This document shows positions 18,580 to 29,526 of a stretch of 64,000 nucleotides of DNA, piece by piece. A program made the position numbers and the translations under genes. The notes under the pieces were generated by a model. The model saw nothing but the letters and a program-made list of their open reading frames with translations, searched no databases and was not told where the DNA came from. Each line of letters begins with the position of its first letter. Within the stretch, counting starts at the first letter, position 1. Source of the DNA: Streptomyces sp. MspMP-M5 (lineage in GTDB: Bacteria; Actinomycetota; Actinomycetes; Streptomycetales; Streptomycetaceae); assembly GCF_000373585.1 (NCBI RefSeq), contig NZ_KB891854.1, positions 124,001 to 188,000 of the forward strand, read 5' to 3'.

Positions 18580-19272
18580 ATGCAGCTGCACACCCACGAG
18601 TGGGGCACGGGCGACCGGATCGCGGTGCTGATCCACGGGATCATGTCCGACCACCGCACCTGGCACCGGGTCGGCCCGGCCCTCGCCGCCCGGGGCTACC
18701 GCGTCCTCGCCGTCGACCTGCGCGGCCACGGCCGCAGCCCGCGCGGCGAGTACGCCCCGGAACTCTTCGCCGACGACCTGGTGGACACCCTGCCGGCCGG
18801 TGTCGAGGTGGCCCTGGGGCACTCGCTGGGCGGGCTGGCGCTGGCCCTGGCGGTCGAGCGGCTGCGGCCGCGGCGCGCGGTCTACAGCGATCCGGCGTGG
18901 TCGACGGGGCCGAGGAGGGACGTCGACCCGGCGGCGTTCGTGACGTTCAAGAAGGCCGACCCGGGCGTGGTGCGGTACTTCAACCCGCGCTGGGACGACG
19001 CCGATGTGGAGATCGAGCTGGCCACCCTCGCGGACTGGGACACCGGGACGGCGCTGGCGCTGTCCGAGGGCCGGCTGCGGGACCGGACGCCGGAGCGTCC
19101 GGTGGTGCCGTCGCTGGTGCAGCTCGCGGGGGAGGGGTTCCTCTTCACCGAGGAGGCGGGGAAGGAGCTCGCCGGCCGGGGTTTCGAGGTGCGTACGGTG
19201 CACGGCGCCGGGTACACCATCCACCGGGACGACCTGACGGGTTTCCTGGCCGGGCTGGAGGGATGGATCTGA
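18580..19272 (+). CDS. Alpha/beta hydrolase
   Basis: 230 residues. Oxyanion-hole motif LIHGIMSDH near residue 17, nucleophile elbow GHSLGG near residue 85 (Ser), and a late His (GAGYTIHRDD) that fits the catalytic triad. The fold start VLAVDLRGHGRSPRG is classic. ATG 18580 follows GGAGGAG; the frame is open further upstream but that overlaps the divergent lipoprotein promoter. Likely a cytoplasmic esterase or similar; the substrate is unknown. Confidence 0.9.
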   Translation: MQLHTHEWGTGDRIAVLIHGIMSDHRTWHRVGPALAARGYRVLAVDLRGHGRSPRGEYAPELFADDLVDTLPAGVEVALGHSLGGLALALAVERLRPRRAVYSDPAWSTGPRRDVDPAAFVTFKKADPGVVRYFNPRWDDADVEIELATLADWDTGTALALSEGRLRDRTPERPVVPSLVQLAGEGFLFTEEAGKELAGRGFEVRTVHGAGYTIHRDDLTGFLAGLEGWI

Positions 19273-19291
19273 CCAGGGAGGTGATCCCTCG

Positions 19292-21293
<2,002 letters not shown>

Positions 21294-21315
21294 CCCGCCC
21301 TGCAGCACCCGCGAC

Positions 21316-21349
21316 GGCCGGGGCCCGGGGGTGTGCCCGGGCCCCGGCC
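21316..21349 (+). terminator. Terminator after the trypsin gene
   Basis: Perfect 14-bp GC stem (arms 21316-21329 and 21336-21349) with loop GGTGTG. Confidence 0.8.
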
Positions 21350-21408
21350 CGTTCCGCCATCCGCCACCGCGGCTTGCGGGGCCCGCCCGCCGTGGTTCCG
21401 ATGGAACC

Positions 21409-22083
21409 ATGCCGATCAGCGTGGTCATCGCCGACGACCAGGAGATGGTCCGGACAGGCTTCCGGATGATCCTGGAGAGCCAGCCCGACATCGAGGTCCT
21501 CGACGACGTCACCGACGGCGCCGCCGCCCTGGAAGCCGTCGAACGGCTCCAGCCCGACGTGCTCCTGCTCGACATCCGGATGCCGCACGTGGACGGCCTG
21601 GAGGTCACCCGCCGGCTCGCCGAGCGCGCCGCCGGCCACCCCGAATTCCACGACCGCCCCCGGATCGTCATCGTCACCACCTTCGACCTCGACGAATACG
21701 TGCAGGCCGCCCTGCACGGCGGCGCCTGCGGCTTCCTCCTCAAGGACGCCAGCCCCGCCCTGCTCGTCGAAGGCGTACGCGCCGCGGCCGCCGGCGACGC
21801 CCTCGTCTCACCCGCCCTCACCCTGCGACTGCTGCGCACCATGAGCCCCGACCCCGGCCGCGCCCCCGCAAGGACCCCCTCCGAACCGCTCACCGAACGC
21901 GAGGAACAGGTCGTCCGCGCCCTGGCCACCGGCCGCACCAACGCCGAGATCGCCGACGAACTCTTCGTCTCGCTCTCCACCGTCAAGACCCACCTCGCCA
22001 ACGTCCAGGCCAAACTCGCCGCCCGCAACCGCGTGGAGATCGCCGCCTGGGCCTGGGAAACCGGGCTGGCCACCGGCGCATGA
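21409..22083 (+). CDS. NarL/FixJ-family response regulator
   Basis: 224 residues. Receiver domain with the acidic pair in IADDQEMVR, phospho-acceptor Asp in LLLDIRMPHVDG (about residue 54), Thr in IVTTFDLDEY and Lys in LLKDASP. A C-terminal LuxR-type helix-turn-helix follows (LTEREEQVVRALATGRTNAEIADELFVSLSTVKTHLANVQAKL). It is translationally coupled to the histidine kinase by an ATGA overlap. A short inverted repeat GGTTCC-GAT-GGAACC (21394-21408) abuts the start codon; there is no ribosome site. The signal and targets are unknown. Confidence 0.93.
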   Translation: MPISVVIADDQEMVRTGFRMILESQPDIEVLDDVTDGAAALEAVERLQPDVLLLDIRMPHVDGLEVTRRLAERAAGHPEFHDRPRIVIVTTFDLDEYVQAALHGGACGFLLKDASPALLVEGVRAAAAGDALVSPALTLRLLRTMSPDPGRAPARTPSEPLTEREEQVVRALATGRTNAEIADELFVSLSTVKTHLANVQAKLAARNRVEIAAWAWETGLATGA

Positions 22084-23237
22084 GCCCGATGACCGGGTGG
22101 GCCCGCGCCCACCCCCACAAGGCCGCCGCGGCCAAGACCGGACTCGCCGCCGTCCTGCTCTTCCTCGTCGCCGTCGAGACCGTCGTCCTCGCCCGGCAGC
22201 CCACCCGGCCGCACGCCATCGTCGTGGCCGCCGCCGTCGTGGTCTGCCTGTGCGCCGTCCCCTACCGCCGGCTCCCGCTCGTCACCCGCGCCCGGATCGC
22301 CCTCGCGGTCTCCCTCACCGCCTCCGTCGTCCTGATCGCCGGCCAGCACGCCCTGCGCGTCTGGGGCCTGGGCGAAGGCATCGCCCTGCTCGTCCTGCTC
22401 ACCGCCGTGGTGCGCGGCGCCCCCGGCCGCACCGCCGCCGTCCTCGGCCCCCTCCTCGGCCTGGCCTGCGTCCTGGCCCCCATGCGCGACATCCGGATGG
22501 GCGCCTTCACCGTCGTCTACGGCGTCCTCACCGTCGTCGTCACCGCCTACTCGCTGATCCTGCGCTGGCAGGACGCCCAGCGGCTGCGCGACCTGGCCGC
22601 CGTCCGCGACGCCGAACGCCTCGAACTGGCCAGGGAACTGCACGACGTCATCGCCCACCACGTCACCGGCATCGTCGTCCAGGCCCGCGCCGCCCGCTTC
22701 ACCGCCCTCGACGGACCACGGGCCGGCGCCGCCTTCACCCGCATCGAGACCTCCGGCGACGAGGCACTCGCCGCCATGCGCCGCCTGGTGCGGGTACTGC
22801 GCGAGGGCGAGGCCCGCACCACGCCGGTCGCCGGGCTCGCCGAGGTCCGCGCCCTCGCCGACGCGTTCGCCCGCACCGGCCCGCCGGTCACCCTCGACCT
22901 CGAACCCGGCCTGGACCGCACCCTGCCCCCGGAGGCGGCCGCCGCCGTCCACCGCATCGTCCGCGAGGCCCTCACCAACGTCGGCAAGCACGCCGCCGAC
23001 GCCACCGCCGTCCGGATCACCCTGCGCACCGTCCCCCGCGGCGCCGAACTCCGCATCGCCAACGACGGCGGCCACCCCGCCCGCCTCTCCGAACAGGCCC
23101 GCGGCGGAGGCTTCGGCCTGGCCGGCCTCACCGAACGCGCCGAGGCCCTCGGCGGCACCCTCACCGCCGGCCCCGCCCCCGAAGGCGGCTGGGAGGTCAC
23201 CGCCGTCCTCCCCCTCACCGGCCCCGACGGCGACTGA
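22080..23237 (+). CDS. Sensor histidine kinase (HisKA_3 type)
   Basis: 385 residues. The N-terminal half has about five membrane segments (residues 20-160). Then comes the dimerisation/phospho-acceptor helix ELARELHDVIAHHVTGIVVQA with the phospho-His in ELHD. A GHKL ATPase follows, with REALTNVGKHA (N box), an IANDGG (G1-like) motif and GGGFGLAGLTERA (G2). It is the cognate kinase of the preceding regulator; the sensing region is the membrane itself, with no extracellular domain. The start overlaps the regulator stop by 4 nt. Confidence 0.93.
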   Translation: MSPMTGWARAHPHKAAAAKTGLAAVLLFLVAVETVVLARQPTRPHAIVVAAAVVVCLCAVPYRRLPLVTRARIALAVSLTASVVLIAGQHALRVWGLGEGIALLVLLTAVVRGAPGRTAAVLGPLLGLACVLAPMRDIRMGAFTVVYGVLTVVVTAYSLILRWQDAQRLRDLAAVRDAERLELARELHDVIAHHVTGIVVQARAARFTALDGPRAGAAFTRIETSGDEALAAMRRLVRVLREGEARTTPVAGLAEVRALADAFARTGPPVTLDLEPGLDRTLPPEAAAAVHRIVREALTNVGKHAADATAVRITLRTVPRGAELRIANDGGHPARLSEQARGGGFGLAGLTERAEALGGTLTAGPAPEGGWEVTAVLPLTGPDGD

Positions 23238-23335
23238 CCGCGGAACCGGCCCTTCAGGAGCCTTCCGCACCCACCGCGCCGGCCCCCGCGAAACCCCCCG
23301 CACCACCGCCGAACGGCCGTGGCAAGCTGCACCCC

Positions 23336-25876
23336 ATGCCCGTACTGCAGCGTCCCGAAGCCGAAGCCCGCGCCCGCCGGCTCCACGTCGACCGCTACGA
23401 GATCGCCCTCGACCTCACCCACGGCGACGAGGAGTTCACCTCCCGCACCGTCATCCACTTCACCGCCCGCGAACCGGGCGACACCTTCGCCGAGATCCGG
23501 CCCGCCGCACTCCACACCGCCACCCTCGACGGCCGGCCCCTCGACCCCGCCACCCTCGACGACAACCGCCTGCCCCTCACCGGCCTCACCGCCGGCCCCC
23601 ACCAACTCCGCCTCGACGCCACCATGCGCTACTCCCGCACCGGCGAGGGCATGCACCGCTTCACCGACCCCGCCGACGGCGAGAGCTACGTCTACACCCA
23701 GCTCTTCATGGACGACGTCCAGCGAGTCTTCGGCGCCTTCGACCAACCCGACCTCAAGGCCGCCTTCGACCTGACCGTCACCGCCCCGCCCACCTGGACC
23801 GTCCTCGCCAACGGCCGCACCGCACAACTCCCCGACGGCACCTGGAAAGCCGCCACCACCCCCCGCATCAGCACCTACCTCCTCGCCGTCGCCGCCGGCC
23901 CCTGGCACTCCGTCCGCACCGAACACGCCGGCCTGCCCTTCGGCATCCACTGCCGCCGCAGCCTCGCCCCCCACCTCGACACCGACGCCGAGGAAATCCT
24001 CGACCTCACCCGCCGCTGCTACGACCGCTACCACCAGATCTTCGACGAGCCCTACCCCTTCGACTCCTACGACCAGGCATTTGTGCCCGAATTCAACGCC
24101 GGCGCCATGGAGAACCCCGGCCTGGTCACCTTCCGCGACGAATTCGTCTTCCGCTCCGCCGTCACCGACACCGAACGCCAGACCCGCGGCATCGTCATCG
24201 CCCACGAAATGGCCCACATGTGGTTCGGCGACCTCGTCACCCTCCAGTGGTGGGACGACATCTGGCTCAACGAGTCCTTCGCCGAATACATGGGCTACCA
24301 GGTCCTCTCGGAAGCCACGCGCTTCCGCGACACCTGGACCGACTTCGCCGTCGCCCGCAAGGGCTGGGGCTACGACGCCGACCAGCGCCCCTCCACCCAC
24401 CCCGTCGCCCCCGCCCCCCACGACGTCCCCGACACCGCCTCCGCCCTCCTCAACTTCGACGGCATCTCCTACGCCAAGGGCGCCTCCGCCCTGCGCCAAC
24501 TCGTCGCGTGGATGGGCGAGAAGGACTTCCTCGCCGGCATCAACGACCACTTCGCCCGGCACCGCTTCGGCAACGCCACCCTCGCCGACTTCCTCGACTC
24601 CCTCGCCCGCGCCACCGACCGCGACGTCCACACCTGGGCCGAACGCTGGCTGCGCACCACCGGCGTCGACACCCTCACCCCCGCCGTCACCGAGCAACCC
24701 GGCACCTGGCACCTCGACATCACCCACACCGGCAGCCGCCCGCACCGCATCGCCGTCGGCACCTACGACCCCGACCCCCACCACCCCGGCCGGCTCACCC
24801 CGCGCGACCGCTTCGACGTCGACATCCCCACCGACGGCCACCCCACCCGCCACACCTTCCCCCAGGCCGCCCCCGCCCTCGTCGTCCTCAACGACGGCGA
24901 CCTCACCTACGCCAAGGTCCGCTTCGACCCCGCCTCCTGGCAGACCGCCGCCCGCAGCCTCTCCGCACTGCCCGACCCCCTCACCCGCGCCGTCGTCTGG
25001 AACGCCGCCCGCGACCTCGTCCGCGACGGCCAACTCCCGCCCACCGCCTACCTCGACGCCGCCCGCGACCACCTCCCGCACGAGACCGACCTCGCCATCG
25101 TCCAGGGCGTCCTCGCCTTCGCCCGCACCCAGATCGCCGACCGCTACCTCACCCCCACCGACCGCCACACCGCCCTGACCACCCTCACCGCCCTCAGCCG
25201 CGACCTGCTGCGCCGCACCGAAGGCCCCGGCCACGGCCCCACCGCCGGACTGCGCCTGACCGCGGTCCGCACCCTCATCGACAGCGCCACCACCCCCGAA
25301 GGCATCCAGGACTGGCTCGACGACGGCAGCGTCCCCGGCGGCCCCGCCCTCGACCACGAACTGCGCTGGCGCATCCTCGGCCGGCTCGCCACCCTCGGCG
25401 CCGCACCCACCGACGCACTCCACGCCGCCATCGACGCCGAACTCGCCCGCGACCAGAGCGCCACCGGCCGCGAGGGCGCCGCCCGCTGCCGCGCCGCCCT
25501 CCCCGACCCGGCCGCCAAACAGGCCGCCTGGGACGCCCTGTTCACCACCGACGAGGAGACCGCCCTCTCCAACTACCTCTTCACCGCCACCGCCGACGGC
25601 TTCTGGGCCCCCGAACAGACGGACCTGCTCCGCCCCTACGTCACCCGCTACTTCACCGAGGTCCCCGCCCTCGCCGCCCGCCGCGGCCCCGCCCTCGCCC
25701 GGGCCGCCGGCCGCAACGCCTTCCCCACCCCCTTCGTCGAGGACACCACCCTCCGCCTCGGCGAGACCTGCCTGGCCGAGAGCGACCCGACACCGGCCCT
25801 GCGGCGCACCCTCGCCGACCAACTCGACGACCTGCGCCGGGCGTTGCACGTCCGCGCCGCCGACACCGAGCGTTAG
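23336..25876 (+). CDS. pepN: Aminopeptidase N (M1 family)
   Basis: 846 residues, the usual length of actinobacterial PepN. Cytoplasmic zinc exopeptidase that removes N-terminal residues from peptides. GAMEN exopeptidase motif at residues 256-260; zinc motif HEMAH at 290-294 with the third ligand Glu in NESFAEYMGY; the long ERAP-like helical C-terminal domain fills the rest. ATG 23336 lacks a ribosome site; the preceding TGGCAAGCTG is also found before the SIMPL gene start, so translation may be leaderless. Codons are extremely C-ending, with CTC dominant for leucine. Confidence 0.95.
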   Translation: MPVLQRPEAEARARRLHVDRYEIALDLTHGDEEFTSRTVIHFTAREPGDTFAEIRPAALHTATLDGRPLDPATLDDNRLPLTGLTAGPHQLRLDATMRYSRTGEGMHRFTDPADGESYVYTQLFMDDVQRVFGAFDQPDLKAAFDLTVTAPPTWTVLANGRTAQLPDGTWKAATTPRISTYLLAVAAGPWHSVRTEHAGLPFGIHCRRSLAPHLDTDAEEILDLTRRCYDRYHQIFDEPYPFDSYDQAFVPEFNAGAMENPGLVTFRDEFVFRSAVTDTERQTRGIVIAHEMAHMWFGDLVTLQWWDDIWLNESFAEYMGYQVLSEATRFRDTWTDFAVARKGWGYDADQRPSTHPVAPAPHDVPDTASALLNFDGISYAKGASALRQLVAWMGEKDFLAGINDHFARHRFGNATLADFLDSLARATDRDVHTWAERWLRTTGVDTLTPAVTEQPGTWHLDITHTGSRPHRIAVGTYDPDPHHPGRLTPRDRFDVDIPTDGHPTRHTFPQAAPALVVLNDGDLTYAKVRFDPASWQTAARSLSALPDPLTRAVVWNAARDLVRDGQLPPTAYLDAARDHLPHETDLAIVQGVLAFARTQIADRYLTPTDRHTALTTLTALSRDLLRRTEGPGHGPTAGLRLTAVRTLIDSATTPEGIQDWLDDGSVPGGPALDHELRWRILGRLATLGAAPTDALHAAIDAELARDQSATGREGAARCRAALPDPAAKQAAWDALFTTDEETALSNYLFTATADGFWAPEQTDLLRPYVTRYFTEVPALAARRGPALARAAGRNAFPTPFVEDTTLRLGETCLAESDPTPALRRTLADQLDDLRRALHVRAADTER

Positions 25877-25895
25877 GGCGCTGGCGGCGCGGGGC

Positions 25896-25933
25896 GCGGG
25901 TGCCACCCGGCGGAAGCCGCCGGTGGCACCCGC
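25896..25933 (+). terminator. Strong terminator after pepN
   Basis: A 17-bp GC stem with one bulged C and an AAG loop (arms 25896-25913 and 25917-25933), directly downstream of the stop. Confidence 0.8.
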
Positions 25934-26071
25934 GTCGCGTCCGCGCCACCCCCGGCGCCCGCTCCTCGACGGTTCGCAATACCACAGGCAACCGAACATC
26001 TGCGGGACGCCCATCCCACGAACGGGTGATACCGGCGCAACGGGTGGATACCCGTCGTACCGGACCAGTAA

Positions 26072-26087
26072 CTTAGGGCGGCCTAAG
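26072..26087 (+). promoter_or_regulatory. Iron-box-like palindrome upstream of desA
   Basis: CTTAGGGCGGCCTAAG is a perfect 16-bp palindrome with TTAGG/CCTAA half-sites, as in DmdR/IdeR iron boxes. The half-sites are closer together than in the canonical 19-bp box. It lies 45 nt upstream of the desA start, the usual place for iron control of desferrioxamine genes. Confidence 0.5.
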
Positions 26088-26132
26088 ACCCGGTGCCAGA
26101 GCACCCAACTCCCTTTGAAGAAGAGCCCCTTG

Positions 26133-27536
26133 ATGCCAGTCGCCCCTGCCGGCACCGCCCTCGCAGGCGGCACCGACGGCCCCCGCGCGCTCCGCCCCCT
26201 CCTCGACACCGTCCTCGACGCCCTCACCACCGGCGCCCAGGACCGCTCCGGCCCCCTCCCGCCCGGCGGCCCCGACGCCGTCGCCCGCGCCGTCCGCGAC
26301 GCCTGCCTCCCCCTCCTCCCCGAAGAGGGCACCGGCCCGCACACCGCCCTGCGCACCCTCGTCCACACCCTCACCGCCGGCGCCGCCGACCCCGCCGACC
26401 CGCACTGCGCCGCCCACCTGCACTGCCCCCCACTGGCCCTGGCCGCCGCCGCCGACCTCGCCGCCAGCGCCCTCAACCCCTCCATGGACTCCTGGGACCA
26501 GGCCCCCGCCGCCTCCGAACTCGAAACCCTCACCGCCCGCACCCTCGCCGCCCTCGTCTACCCCGAGGCCACCGCACCCGACGCCCTCGTCACCACCGGC
26601 GGCACCGAGTCCAACCAACTCGCCCTCCTCCTCGCCCGCGAAGCCCACCGCACCGCCGGCCCCCTCCGCATCGTCTGCGGCGCCAACGCCCACCACAGCA
26701 TCCACCGCGCCGCCTGGCTCCTCGGCCTCCCCGAACCCCTCACCCTCCCCACCCCCGACGGCACCCTCGACCCCGCCACCGTCCACACCTGCCTCACCGA
26801 ACTCACCGGCCGCAGCAGCGCTGTTCTGCTCACCGCCACCGCAGGCACCACCGACGCCGGCGCCATCGACCCCCTCCCGGCCCTCGCCGACCTCGCCGAC
26901 CAACACGGCGCCCGCCTCCACATCGACGCCTCCTACGGCGGCCCCCTCCTCTTCAGCACCACCCACCGCACCACCCTCACCGGCCTCGCCCGCGCCCACA
27001 CCGTCACCCTCGACCTGCACAAACTCGGCTGGCAACCGGTCGCCGCCGGCCTCCTCGCCGTCCCCGGCCCCGCCACCCTCACCCCCCTCGCCCACCAGGC
27101 CGACTACCTCAACCCCGACGACGACACCGAAGCCGGCCTCCCCGACCTCCTCGGCCGCTCCCTGCGCACCACCCGCCGCCCCGACATCCTCAAGATCGCC
27201 GTCACCCTCAAGGCCCTCGGCCGCCAGGGCCTCGGCGACCTCGTCGACCGCACCCTCACCGCCGCCCGCACCCTCGCCGACCTCATCGACGCCCACCCCC
27301 GCTACGAACTCCACTCCCGCCCCACCCTCACCACCGTCCTCTTCCGCCCCACCGGCGCCGACGACACCACCCTCGCCACCATCCGCCGCACCCTCCTCAC
27401 CGAAGGCCACGCCGTCCTCGGCCGCGCCACCACACCCACCGGCCTCTGGCTCAAAGCCACCCTCCTCAACCCCCACACCCAACCCGGAGACCTCACCACC
27501 CTCCTCAAACTCGTGGAAGGCCACACCCCGCGATGA
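26133..27536 (+). CDS. desA: PLP-dependent lysine/diamino-acid decarboxylase (DesA-like)
   Basis: 467 residues, group II PLP decarboxylase. Seen: TTGGTESNQLALL, the ring-stacking His in ANAHHSIHRAAW, the Asp of DASYGGPL and the PLP lysine in DLHKLGW (about residue 297). With the N-hydroxylase next to it, the pair matches the first two steps of desferrioxamine synthesis, in which lysine is decarboxylated to cadaverine. Ornithine or diaminobutyrate cannot be excluded. ATG 26133 (or TTG 26130) follows GAAGAAGAG. It overlaps desB by 4 nt. Leucine is written almost only as CTC. desC and desD do not follow. Confidence 0.85.
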   Translation: MPVAPAGTALAGGTDGPRALRPLLDTVLDALTTGAQDRSGPLPPGGPDAVARAVRDACLPLLPEEGTGPHTALRTLVHTLTAGAADPADPHCAAHLHCPPLALAAAADLAASALNPSMDSWDQAPAASELETLTARTLAALVYPEATAPDALVTTGGTESNQLALLLAREAHRTAGPLRIVCGANAHHSIHRAAWLLGLPEPLTLPTPDGTLDPATVHTCLTELTGRSSAVLLTATAGTTDAGAIDPLPALADLADQHGARLHIDASYGGPLLFSTTHRTTLTGLARAHTVTLDLHKLGWQPVAAGLLAVPGPATLTPLAHQADYLNPDDDTEAGLPDLLGRSLRTTRRPDILKIAVTLKALGRQGLGDLVDRTLTAARTLADLIDAHPRYELHSRPTLTTVLFRPTGADDTTLATIRRTLLTEGHAVLGRATTPTGLWLKATLLNPHTQPGDLTTLLKLVEGHTPR

Positions 27537-28975
27537 ACACCCCACCGCACACCGAGCCCGACACCCCCACCGACACCCCCGGCCCCGAAGAGCCCCTCGA
27601 CCTCATCGGCATCGGCATCGGCCCCTTCAACCTCTCCCTCGCCGCCCTCGCCCACCCCCTCACCCAACTCCGCACCGCCTTCTACGACCAGCGCCCCGCC
27701 TTCCACTGGCACCCCGGCCTCCTCATCGACGGCACCACCCTCCAAGTCCCCTTCCTCGCCGACCTCGTCACCCTCGCCGACCCCGCCAGCCCCTGGACCT
27801 TCCTCAACTACCTCAAGACCCGCGAACGCCTCTACCCCTTCTACTTCGCCGAGCGCCTCCACATCCACCGCGCCGAATACGACGCCTACTGCCGCTGGGT
27901 CAGCGAAAACCTCCCCACCCTCCACTTCGGCCACCACATCGACGCCGTCCGCTGGAACCACGAACGCCGCCTCTTCGAAGTCGACTACACCCAACTCGAC
28001 GCCGACGGCGAAGCCGAAGCCCTCGGCCGCACCCACGCCCGCAACATCGTCCTCGGCATCGGCACCGCCCCCCACATCCCCATCCCCCTCCGCCCCCTCG
28101 CCGAGGCCCCCACCGTCCCCGTCATCCACTCCGCCGACTACCTCGACCACCGCGAACGCCTCCTCGCCGCAGACCACCTCACCGTCATCGGCGCCGGCCA
28201 GTCAGGCGCCGAGATCTTCCTCGACCAGCTCCGCGCCCGCCCCGCCGGCCACGAGAACCTCCACTGGCTCGCCCGCACCCCGGCCTTCGCCCCCATGGAA
28301 TACAGCAAACTCGGCCTGGAACACTTCACCCCCGACTACACCCGCTACTTCCACGCCCTCCCCGAACGCACCCGCGACGAACTCCTCCCCGCCCAATGGC
28401 AGCTCTACAAGGGCATCGACCACGACACCCTCGCCGCCATCCACGACGAGCTCTACCGCCGCACCCTCGACGGCGGCTGGCCCAACGCCGTCCTCACCCC
28501 CGGCGTCCAGGTCCGCACCGCCGGCCGCGTCGGCACCACCAAAGTCGAACTCCACCTCGAACACGCCCAACAAGGCAGCCGCTCCCGCCTCACCACCGAC
28601 GCCGTCGTCCTCGCCACCGGCTACCGCGAACGCCGCCTCGACACCCTCCTCGCCGCCCTCGACCCCTACCTCCGCCACGACGCCTCCGAACGCCCCCGCA
28701 TCGACGAACACCACCGCCTCGTCCTCGACCCCGCCATCACCGGCTCCGTCTACGTCCAGAACGCCGAACGCCACACCCACGGCGTAGGCACCCCCGACCT
28801 CGGCCTCGCCGCCTGGCGCAGCGCCACCATCCTCAACTCCCTCACCGCCACCCCCACTTACCCCCTCCCCACCCGCACCTCCTTCACCACCTTCGGCCTC
28901 GCCCAACCCCCGACCCGCCGCACCGGCACCGTCCCCCGCCAGGGCTCCACCCTCGTCCCGCAGAGCCGGCGCTGA
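27533..28975 (+). CDS. desB: FAD-dependent diamine/lysine N-hydroxylase (DesB-like)
   Basis: 480 residues, class B N-hydroxylating monooxygenase of the IucD/PvdA/SidA family. FAD motif GIGIGPFNLSLAAL near residues 26-39; NADPH motif VIGAGQSGAEIFLDQL near residue 220; C-terminal ATGYRERRLDTLL motif. It would N-hydroxylate the DesA product to give a hydroxamate precursor. Translation is coupled to desA through ATGA. A small GGCGC-TGAG-GCGCC hairpin spans its stop. The acyltransferase and NIS synthetase that usually complete this operon are missing; the next gene is on the other strand. Confidence 0.88.
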   Translation: MNTPPHTEPDTPTDTPGPEEPLDLIGIGIGPFNLSLAALAHPLTQLRTAFYDQRPAFHWHPGLLIDGTTLQVPFLADLVTLADPASPWTFLNYLKTRERLYPFYFAERLHIHRAEYDAYCRWVSENLPTLHFGHHIDAVRWNHERRLFEVDYTQLDADGEAEALGRTHARNIVLGIGTAPHIPIPLRPLAEAPTVPVIHSADYLDHRERLLAADHLTVIGAGQSGAEIFLDQLRARPAGHENLHWLARTPAFAPMEYSKLGLEHFTPDYTRYFHALPERTRDELLPAQWQLYKGIDHDTLAAIHDELYRRTLDGGWPNAVLTPGVQVRTAGRVGTTKVELHLEHAQQGSRSRLTTDAVVLATGYRERRLDTLLAALDPYLRHDASERPRIDEHHRLVLDPAITGSVYVQNAERHTHGVGTPDLGLAAWRSATILNSLTATPTYPLPTRTSFTTFGLAQPPTRRTGTVPRQGSTLVPQSRR

Positions 28976-29000
28976 GGCGCCAGCCCCGCAGAACACGCAC

Positions 29001-29507
29001 CTACTCGATCAGCAGCATCACGGGGAACGCCACGGCACCCACCGCGAAGCAGCCAAGGCCCCAACGCACGCAACGGTGTTTGGTCATGGCGATGACACTC
29101 AGTTCGTCGAGCAGGGAGAGCAGGCCCGGCAGCGGGTCTCTCTCCGTGCGGTGCAGCGCCGCCTCGAGTTGCCCGCACACCACGGCACACTGGATGTCAC
29201 GGAAGTACGTCAGCCCACGCTCCACCGACCACGGCCCGCGCTCGTAACGCGGCACCACCGCCAGCAGCAGCAACCCCAGCGCCGCACCCCAGGCGACACA
29301 GCCGAACCACCACGCGACACCCGCCGCGACCGACAGACGCCAGGGCCGCCACTCCGTGGCGGACAGCGCGCCCGTGAGGGCCCCCACCGTCACCCCCAGC
29401 CCGGCGACCAGCACCGCCGCCTTGTTGTCGGCCCGGGCGATCTCGGCGCGCAGATCGGCGATGAGCCGCTCCGCGGTACGCAACCCGGGAACCACCGACT
29501 CCGTCAT
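29001..29507 (-). CDS. Pycsar effector-like membrane protein (PycTM type)
   Basis: 168 residues. Layout: an N-terminal helix with ADNKAAVLVAGLGVTVGALTG entering the membrane (residues about 27-47), a second membrane region (about 57-85), a cytosolic stretch with TYFRDI and a C-terminal segment with KHRCVRWGLGCFAVGAVAFPVML as a third membrane helix. The ADxKA signature before TM1 and the K-R-x-RW helix before the last TM are what I know from the Pycsar effector family. Known PycTM proteins impair the membrane when a cyclase signals phage infection. It is the last gene of the operon, 19 nt after its neighbour, with GGGAGAGG upstream. Family assignment is by eye. Confidence 0.68.
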   Translation of the reverse strand: MTESVVPGLRTAERLIADLRAEIARADNKAAVLVAGLGVTVGALTGALSATEWRPWRLSVAAGVAWWFGCVAWGAALGLLLLAVVPRYERGPWSVERGLTYFRDIQCAVVCGQLEAALHRTERDPLPGLLSLLDELSVIAMTKHRCVRWGLGCFAVGAVAFPVMLLIE

Positions 29508-29526
29508 CGTCCTCTCCCACCGCTCG

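Noticed and set aside
22097..23335. Upstream extension of the pepN reading frame
   Set aside because: It overlaps the histidine kinase gene in another frame; PepN family sequence begins at MPVLQRPEA (23336).
26072..26087. Exact 19-bp DmdR/IdeR iron box
   Set aside because: Half-sites match but spacing does not; kept only as iron-box-like.
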